DNA of 64,000 nt, taken from assembly GCA_023460035.1 (NCBI GenBank), contig JAEWRN010000024.1, positions 1-64,000 on the forward strand, written 5' to 3'. The position numbers were made by a program, and so were the translations under genes. This DNA comes from Bacillota bacterium (lineage in GTDB: Bacteria > Bacillota > Clostridia > Oscillospirales > Ruminococcaceae). Positions within the stretch are counted from its first letter, which is position 1, and each line of letters starts with the position of its first letter. Below are positions 58,955-64,000 of this stretch, one piece after another. A model generated the notes under the pieces. The model ran no database searches and was not told the origin of the DNA. It worked only from the letters and a program-made list of their open reading frames with translations.

Positions 58955-60802
58955 TCAACCAATTTCCAGCACAGGGGTCTGTGTTTCTACCGGGCCCTCT
59001 ACCATGGGCTTGACTTCAAAAAACTCCTGCGTGTTCAGCACGATCATGCAGACAACCGGGTCGTACCCTGCCGCTACAATTTTGTCCAAATCAAAGCGGA
59101 TCAGCACGTCGCCCTGCTTCACTTCGTCATTGTTGGCCACGCAGGCTTCAAAATACTGCCCGTCCAGCTTCACGGTGTCAATGCCGATGTGCAGCAGATA
59201 CTCCACACCGCTCTCGTCCACAATGCTGATTGCGTGCTTTGTCTCAAACAGGTTCAGCACCCGGCCGTTGACCGGGCAAAGCAGTTCGCCGGTTTCGGGC
59301 TGGATTGCGACCCCCTTGCCAAGGATTTCGTTTGACACGGTGGTGTCTTTTACCTGCGAAAGGGGCATTGCCTTGCCCTTGACCGGGCTTTTCACCTGAA
59401 TGGAATGCGGCAGTGCGGCGGGCACGGGCTCTGCCGCCACCGCCTTTTCACCCATCTCATAATCAACCTTTACAAACATCACAATCAAAAAAGTCACCGC
59501 AAAGCCGATGCCGATGGAAATAAAGGCGTTGATGATGTTCATGGGGTCTTCGCCGATAAACAGCGCAAAGGTTGCAAGGCCCGGGGCACCCGGCGCGTAG
59601 CGCACAACGTGGTTCAGGCCCGCGTACAAACCGCCGATGCCGCCGCCTGCCATAACCGCAAACAGCACTTTTTTGTTTTTGATGGTCACGCCGTACAGCG
59701 CGGGCTCGGTAATGCCAAGCAGCGCAGAAATACCGGTGGAAATGGTGAGCTGGCGGGTGGCTTTGCTTTTGGTTTTTACCGCAATGGCCAGCGACGCGGC
59801 GCCCTGGCAGATGTTAGAGACAAAGCTGGCCGGGCCGTAAAAGGCTTCGTAGCCAAAGGTCGCATACGACTGCATCAGCAGCGGCACAAACGCGCCGATG
59901 TGCATGCCGGTCAAAACCAGCAACGGGAAGAAGGTGCCCATGATGGTCGGTGCAAGCCAGCTGGCGTGTACATCCAAAAACGAAATTGCGCCCGCAAGCC
60001 CGCCGCCAAGGAAATTGCCGATCGGCCCAAAAAAGATCAGCGTAATGGGCATGACGATCAGGCAGGTGAGCAGCGGCTTTGCCATAAAGCGGATTACCTT
60101 TGGCGTGACCTTTTCAACAAAGCGCTCGACATAGGACATAAACCACACGCCCAAAATGGCCGGCAGCACACTGGAAGAATACGACACCAGCTGCACGGGC
60201 AGCACGCCGAGGAAGTGCACCGGCTCACCCGCCGCAACCATGGCGACAAAATTGGGGTGGATCAGCACTGCGCCAATGGCCGCCGCAATATACGGGTTGG
60301 CGTGCAGTGTTTGCGCAGTAGAAAACGCCACCAAAATAGGTAAAAAGTAAAACGCTGCGTCGCCCATAAAGTTTAAAATGGCGTAGGTCTGGCTGGTTTT
60401 TTCCAGCAGGTGGGCGACGTTCAGCAAAATAATCAGCGCCTTGATCATACCGCCTGCCACGAACAGTGGGATGAGCGGGGCAAAAATGCCGGACAGCTTG
60501 TTCAGCAAATTCTGGATGAAGCTATGCTTACCAGTCTCTTTTTCGGGCTCGCTGCTGATGGTGCCCTGCGCCTTGATGGCGTTTGCGACATGCACGACAT
60601 CCATGCCGATGATGATTTGGTATTCGCCGCCGCGGTTAACCGCACCGATGACACCGTTAATTTTTTTTACTTTTTCAAGGTCTACCTTGCTCTCGTTTTT
60701 AAAATTAATGCGCAGCCTGGTGGCGCAGTTTGTCAAAAACGAAATGTTGTCTATGCCGCCAACAGATTGCAAAATTTCTTTTGCGATGTTTTCGTAATTC
60801 AT
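58955..60802 (-). CDS. bglP: PTS beta-glucoside transporter subunit IIBCA
   Basis: A 615-residue permease with all domains fused in the order B-C-A. IIB (1-85) carries the phosphorylated Cys in FLTNCATRLRI; IIC (about 105-450) has ten or so membrane helices; IIA (480-615) carries the active His in YLLHIGIDTVKL. It takes up aryl- or oligo-beta-glucosides and phosphorylates them for the GH1 enzyme next to it. AGGGGAGAATG-type SD precedes ATG 60802. Expression depends on the upstream antitermination leader and regulator. Confidence 0.95.
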   Translation of the reverse strand: MNYENIAKEILQSVGGIDNISFLTNCATRLRINFKNESKVDLEKVKKINGVIGAVNRGGEYQIIIGMDVVHVANAIKAQGTISSEPEKETGKHSFIQNLLNKLSGIFAPLIPLFVAGGMIKALIILLNVAHLLEKTSQTYAILNFMGDAAFYFLPILVAFSTAQTLHANPYIAAAIGAVLIHPNFVAMVAAGEPVHFLGVLPVQLVSYSSSVLPAILGVWFMSYVERFVEKVTPKVIRFMAKPLLTCLIVMPITLIFFGPIGNFLGGGLAGAISFLDVHASWLAPTIMGTFFPLLVLTGMHIGAFVPLLMQSYATFGYEAFYGPASFVSNICQGAASLAIAVKTKSKATRQLTISTGISALLGITEPALYGVTIKNKKVLFAVMAGGGIGGLYAGLNHVVRYAPGAPGLATFALFIGEDPMNIINAFISIGIGFAVTFLIVMFVKVDYEMGEKAVAAEPVPAALPHSIQVKSPVKGKAMPLSQVKDTTVSNEILGKGVAIQPETGELLCPVNGRVLNLFETKHAISIVDESGVEYLLHIGIDTVKLDGQYFEACVANNDEVKQGDVLIRFDLDKIVAAGYDPVVCMIVLNTQEFFEVKPMVEGPVETQTPVLEIG

Positions 60803-60883
60803 TTCATTCTCCCCTAAAATGTACTTATTTCAGCCGGCAGCCGCCGCGCCCCGGGCCCTGGGGCGCAGCATTGCCCGCAAAAA

Positions 60884-61722
60884 TCAAACCCCGTGTTCGC
60901 TTTGGATCAGCCTGCGTATCTGAAACGCAAGAAACGCCTTGTCCTCGCCGGACAATACAAACCCAAAACCCACTTCGCAGTATTTTTTAATTTTTTCCAC
61001 ACACCGTGCTTCGCTTGGCCATTTTTGCGCCAAAATAGAATAAATTTCGTCGGTGTCGCCCGCGGGCTTTTTTTCAAGAAACCCTTTTAAAAAGAATTTC
61101 AGGGTGCTGACGAACTGCCCGTAGCTGGAATTTTTTTGCCGATATTTATTTTGTATTCGTATTTGATGATGTTGATAATGCCAAACAGCATTTTGGCCTC
61201 TGCAATGGTGTTGTTCATCTCCGGGCTGGTTTCGTTGTTGACCACATGCAGTGCCAAAAAACCCGCTTCGTCCTCCGGCAGGCGAATGCCCAGCCGCTTT
61301 TCAATGATGTCCAGCGCTTTGATGCCGATCGCGTACTCTTGCCGGTAAAACTCTTGTATTTCCCACAGCAGCCCGTTTTTTACCGCGGTGTTTGTGTAAA
61401 AGCGCTCAATTGCAAAGTTGACGTGGTCGGTGATGCCAATGTAAATATTGTCGTCCAACCCCTTGCCCAGCGTATCCTTTGCATATTGTATGATTTCGTT
61501 GCACACCGAAATATGCTCGTACGGGATACGCTGTACCAAAAGCTCTAATTTGTTTTTGGTCTCCGACGTAGAGCCCACATAGATTTTATCGATTTTGTCT
61601 TTGTCTACCACATCACCAATATGTGTTTTAAAACCGATGCCGCACCCGAAAACAATCACGTCCTCCCCGTTTTCGTTTTCAGAGTGCACCAGATTATTGT
61701 TGATAATTTTGGTTACGCGCAA
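60884..61722 (-). pseudogene. licT: BglG/LicT-family antiterminator, one-base frameshift
   Basis: About 279 residues if one base is restored. N-terminal RNA-binding domain (1-60; MRVTKIINNNLVHSEN), PRD1 (about 65-165; DHVNFAIER with His100 and His159) and PRD2. After residue 197 the frame continues as KIPATGSSSAP and stops at 61099. One extra A in the run of seven As (61131-61137) restores NSSYGQFVSTLKFFLKGF and an open frame to TGA at 60884, which fits PRD2. Start TTG 61722 has AGGTG 8 bases upstream. The PTS genes and leader downstream are intact, so a recent mutation, phase variation or a sequence error are possible. Confidence 0.88.
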
Positions 61723-61782
61723 CTCCCACTCACCTCACGTTGTTTATAAAATTCAAAAATGACCCGCATTTTCACACCCGCA

Positions 61783-61838
61783 GATAATAAAAAAACCAAG
61801 ACTAATAGGGCACCTAAAAAGTGCCAATTAGTCTTGGT
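61783..61838 (-). terminator. Leader terminator controlled by antitermination
   Basis: On the minus strand ACCAAGACTAAT (61838-61827) pairs with its complement (61806-61795), with an inner GGCAC/GTGCC stem, followed by TTTTTTTATTAT. Termination here would stop the bgl operon unless the antiterminator RNA forms. Confidence 0.9.
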
Positions 61839-61866
61839 AAAGCCCACATTAAAGCAGTGACAACCC
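61836..61866 (-). promoter_or_regulatory. RAT (ribonucleic antiterminator) for the LicT-type regulator
   Basis: Minus-strand GGGTTGTCACTGCTTTAATG and GGGCTTTACC match the BglG/LicT RAT pattern (GGATTGTTACTG...GGCAAAACC) in length and key bases. Its 3' end overlaps the terminator stem, so the two structures exclude each other. Confidence 0.8.
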
Positions 61867-61888
61867 AATTTGTATTAAATTAGTTACG

Positions 61889-61917
61889 ATGTTATCAGTT
61901 TTTTTGTGTTTTGTCAA
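61889..61917 (-). promoter_or_regulatory. Promoter of the bgl operon
   Basis: TTGACA (61917-61912) and TAACAT (61894-61889) on the minus strand are 17 bp apart. The 61918-62134 gap to the right holds a small GCCAAAAG/CTTTTGGC stem (61961-61980) that could end the GNAT transcript. Confidence 0.75.
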
Positions 61918-62134
61918 CATTACGCGGTGCCAATAAAAACCCGCAAAGTCTGTTACAGTTTGCCAAAAGGGTGCTTTTGGCGCGTTTTTACCGCCGCTTT
62001 TGTAGCCGGCGGCGCAGGGCACGGGCAGCTTGCGGCAATGGCCCAGCCTTTGCAATTGTATAAAAAACCGCTTTGGCCCGGTTCGTCGGGCAGCCGAAAA
62101 CGGGCTTCAAAAAACGCCCCTTGGGGCGGGCACC

Positions 62135-62599
62135 TTACAGTGTCAGCCGCATGGTTTGCGACACCGTTTGAAACCCCTCGCGCTGGTAAAACCGAAACGC
62201 CGCCGTGTTTTCGGCCAGTACATTCAGCTCAAGGTAATCCAGCCCGCGCGCGGCGGCCCACTGCTTTGCCGCCCCCAGCAGTGCCGCGCCGGCCCCCCTG
62301 CCGCGAAACGCCGCTGTCACAAATAAATCCATCACAAAGGCGTACTTGTGCGGCACAAAGCAATCATACGGCGGGGTTTGTTGCTCCATCACGTGGGCAA
62401 GCCCCACCGGGGTATCGCCGCTGTTTACAACGCAAAGCAGGGCCTCTTTTGGGCTTTCGATGACACTTTGCGGGTAACTGCCCGCTTCAACCGCCGTTTT
62501 ATAATATGGCGGTTGCTGGTTTGCGTTATAAGCAAAAAACTCGTTGTATAGCCTGCATAAAGCGGGCACATCCTTTTGTGTTGCCACCCTGATCGTCAT
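62135..62599 (-). CDS. GNAT family N-acetyltransferase
   Basis: A 154-residue acetyltransferase with MTIRVATQKDVPALCRLYNE at the start, the acetyl-CoA loop VTAAFRGRGAGAALLGAA near 95 and NTAAFRFYQREGF near the end. Acceptor unknown. ATG 62599 follows AAAGGGG. Single gene. Confidence 0.87.
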   Translation of the reverse strand: MTIRVATQKDVPALCRLYNEFFAYNANQQPPYYKTAVEAGSYPQSVIESPKEALLCVVNSGDTPVGLAHVMEQQTPPYDCFVPHKYAFVMDLFVTAAFRGRGAGAALLGAAKQWAAARGLDYLELNVLAENTAAFRFYQREGFQTVSQTMRLTL

Positions 62600-62741
62600 C
62601 AAAATCCCCTTTCTGCTTGGCCCACCGCCGGCCCCCGTGTATTGCCGCAAGGCTGGTAATATGGGTTTTGCGGGCCTTTTGTTGCCTTGTGTCTGATTTT
62701 GCCCTATTTTGTTTTATTATAGCACGCCGTTACCTATAAAA

Positions 62742-62776
62742 AAGGCAGGCCTGTAAACAACAAGGCCTGCCTTGGG
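62742..62776 (-). terminator. Terminator of the lipoprotein gene
   Basis: AAGGCAGGCCT (62742-62752) pairs with AGGCCTGCCTT (62763-62773). On the minus strand the stem is followed by TTTTTTAT. Confidence 0.85.
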
Positions 62777-62815
62777 GGTACTGCCACAAGCTTTACGGGT
62801 TTGCACCGGCTGCCG

Positions 62816-63448
62816 CTAATTGGCAAGTGTTTCTTCCCCCGTCATAACCCAGCTGCCATTCACCTTGGTAAACTGCAGCTTTTCGGTGTGGTCAAACGCG
62901 TCAAACTGGTTAAACTTCACCGTGACATACTGCTTGCCGTCTTTTTCTTCCAGGTATTGCAGGCTGTCTAAATCGCAGGTCATCGCGCCGTAACCCCTTG
63001 CGCCCCTCACGAGGTAAAGCGCGCCCTCATACTCTAAAAAGTCGTTCGAAAACCATTGGTCGATAATGTCTTGCGACAAATATTTTTTTAAATAGTCGGC
63101 CACTTCGGCATTTGTTTTAAAGTTTGTCACCGGGTAATAGGAGGTATATGCGGGGTCGATATAATAGCCTGTGTACTTGCCCTCCTCACCCTGTTTAAAC
63201 AGCAGGGCAATGTTGCCGGTGCCGCCGGCATAGGCGCTTTCGCTTTCGTAGGCCGCAAGATACACCGTGTCCATATCTGCCTGCGCGCCAAACACCTCTT
63301 GCACACAAGAATCAAGGCAGCTGACATTGGGCGTGATGTCTTTTAAAAAGGTTTGTTCGTTAAACGGCTCTGTTTTGGGTGTGGCGCCGCAGGCTGTCAT
63401 TGTAAAAAGCAAACATGCGGTAAGGGCCAGTAGTGCTGTTTTTTTCAT
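62816..63448 (-). CDS. Hypothetical lipoprotein
   Basis: A 210-residue secreted protein. The signal peptide MKKTALLALTACLLFTMTAC ends in a lipobox with Cys20, so it is membrane-anchored. The rest is rich in Tyr, Asp and Lys (YTGYYIDPAYTSYYP) with no domain that I recognise; it may be a cystatin/NTF2-like fold as in DUF-type lipoproteins of gut Clostridia. ATG 63448 has AAGGAG at 7 bases; ATG 63454 is too close. Confidence 0.75.
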   Translation of the reverse strand: MKKTALLALTACLLFTMTACGATPKTEPFNEQTFLKDITPNVSCLDSCVQEVFGAQADMDTVYLAAYESESAYAGGTGNIALLFKQGEEGKYTGYYIDPAYTSYYPVTNFKTNAEVADYLKKYLSQDIIDQWFSNDFLEYEGALYLVRGARGYGAMTCDLDSLQYLEEKDGKQYVTVKFNQFDAFDHTEKLQFTKVNGSWVMTGEETLAN

Positions 63449-63655
63449 CGTCATTCTCCTTTTTCGTACCACAAATTGTCGCTGCCTGCGGCCATTGGCG
63501 TTTCTGCTGCAAGTTTAGCACAAACCTAGCGCGGCTGTAAATCTGCATTTACCGGTTTTACAAAATAGAAACGGCGGCGCTTTGCCTGTTAAACATAGGC
63601 GGTGGTTTGGCCTGCACCTGCTACTGCCGATACGGGGGCGGGCGGAAACAAAAAA
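63449..63655. other. Intergenic region
   Basis: No gene-like reading frame with an SD is present. The left part should hold the lipoprotein promoter on the minus strand, but no clear pair was found. Confidence 0.4.
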
Positions 63656-63679
63656 CGGGTACCCTTTTTAGGGCACCCG
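63656..63679 (-). terminator. Terminator of the membrane protein gene at the edge
   Basis: CGGGTACCC (63656-63664) pairs with GGGCACCCG (63671-63679, one G-T pair). On the minus strand the stem runs into TTTTTTG. Confidence 0.75.
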
Positions 63680-63719
63680 CCGGTGTTTTGCATTTTTTCT
63701 TTTTAAAGGGCCCCCTGCT

Positions 63720-64000
63720 TTAAGCCGCAAGCGGTGTAAAAAAGAACTTGCGGTTGCGCAAAAACACAACAAGGTAAAACACCGCAGCGGCAAGCAGCAA
63801 AACTTCAAACACCATAATAACAGAAGCAGGCCCCGCCTGAACCGTTGAAAGGCCCACATAGCCGGTTGTCTGCGTCATGTTAGCTGCACCGGCAACTTCA
63901 GTAATCACCCATACAATATACGCCGCTTTGGCAACCAGCAGCGAAACCAAAAACGCCAGGTTGCACCAATAGCCAAACGCGTTGTATTGGCGCAGCGCAA
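63720..64000 (-). CDS. Membrane protein, 5' part outside the window
   Basis: The frame stays open from the stop at 63720 to the window edge, about 93 residues. It shows two hydrophobic segments (CNLAFLVSLLVAKAAYIVWV and VIMVFEVLLLAAAVFYLVVF) and ends in basic RNRKFFFTPLAA. No family is recognised from this part. The start lies beyond 64000. Confidence 0.6.
   Translation of the reverse strand, partial: ALRQYNAFGYWCNLAFLVSLLVAKAAYIVWVITEVAGAANMTQTTGYVGLSTVQAGPASVIMVFEVLLLAAAVFYLVVFLRNRKFFFTPLAA

Noticed and set aside
59405..60343. Plus-strand frame of 312 codons opposite the PTS gene
   Set aside because: Antisense to a clearly conserved IIC domain and made mostly of His, Arg, Gln and Lys; no SD or promoter.
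61131..61137. Programmed frameshift in the antiterminator gene
   Set aside because: An A7 run alone can slip, but I see no downstream stem or SD-like stimulator, and BglG/LicT proteins are not known to need it. Mutation, phase variation or error are simpler.
1..64000. CRISPR array, tRNA genes, prophage
   Set aside because: No regularly spaced repeats, no cloverleaf with a TTCGA arm and CCA-like acceptor, and no phage structural genes were found on reading both strands.

Overview
The window is about 60% GC, gene-dense chromosomal DNA with strong Shine-Dalgarno sites, many short operons and rho-independent terminators. Gene content (ECF vitamin transporter, PTS beta-glucoside operon with LicT-type antitermination, PRD and TipAS regulators, sugar ABC operons without their own ATPase, type III pantothenate kinase, GH30/GH77/GT35 enzymes) fits a gut-type Gram-positive anaerobe of the Oscillospiraceae, in the neighbourhood of Faecalibacterium, Gemmiger and Subdoligranulum. 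That assignment is inferred from gene content; no rRNA gene body lies in the window. No tRNA, CRISPR array, phage or replication origin was recognised.

Layout. 1-250: a minus-strand promoter and leader that look like the start of an rRNA operon beyond the left edge. 386-3029: pantothenate kinase-like gene, ECF S component, uridine kinase and a small membrane protein. 3121-8024: PHP phosphatase and AI-2E permease, MerR/TipAS regulator, GluQ tRNA-modifying enzyme, MBL-fold hydrolase. 8157-9402: an AT-rich two-gene island of unknown function. 9518-10924: MATE pump. 11144-19332: maltodextrin operon (LacI regulator, binding protein, two permeases, malQ, glycogen phosphorylase). 19516-24422: pirin with LigB-type dioxygenase, PepD, ClC channel. 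24655-26350: Crp/Fnr regulator divergent from a DUF606 transporter pair. 26829-34564: aminotransferase, double-domain class II aldolase, FGGY kinase, glutamate dehydrogenase, MFS carrier and TetR regulator, which look like one catabolic unit of unknown substrate. 34679-41531 (minus): LacI regulator, ABC importer and two cytoplasmic GH30 glycosidases.

41777-48288: a MupG-like gene with an abnormal 5' end, a HAD-like protein, two GNATs, UvsE, a Rieske oxygenase, a creatininase-family protein and TrmO. 48310-53860: PadR-controlled ABC exporter whose ATPase has an in-frame amber codon, CPBP protease, a second PadR with an NapH-like ferredoxin, and a CAT-like acetyltransferase. 54162-54990: a decayed IS30 transposase. 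55181-57013: cupin, XRE regulator overlapping a peptide deformylase, dienelactone hydrolase-like protein. 57513-61917 (minus): PTS beta-glucoside operon (antiterminator gene with a one-base homopolymer frameshift, IIBCA permease, GH1 enzyme) behind a RAT/terminator leader. 62135-64000: GNAT, lipoprotein and a membrane protein cut by the window edge.

The main theme is carbohydrate scavenging under local repressors, with several clear operators and cre-like sites. The least explained parts are the AT-rich pair at 8157-9402 and the aminotransferase/aldolase/kinase unit at 26829-33801. Three genes carry visible lesions (49148, 54162, 60884), and the 41777 gene has a suspect 5' end.
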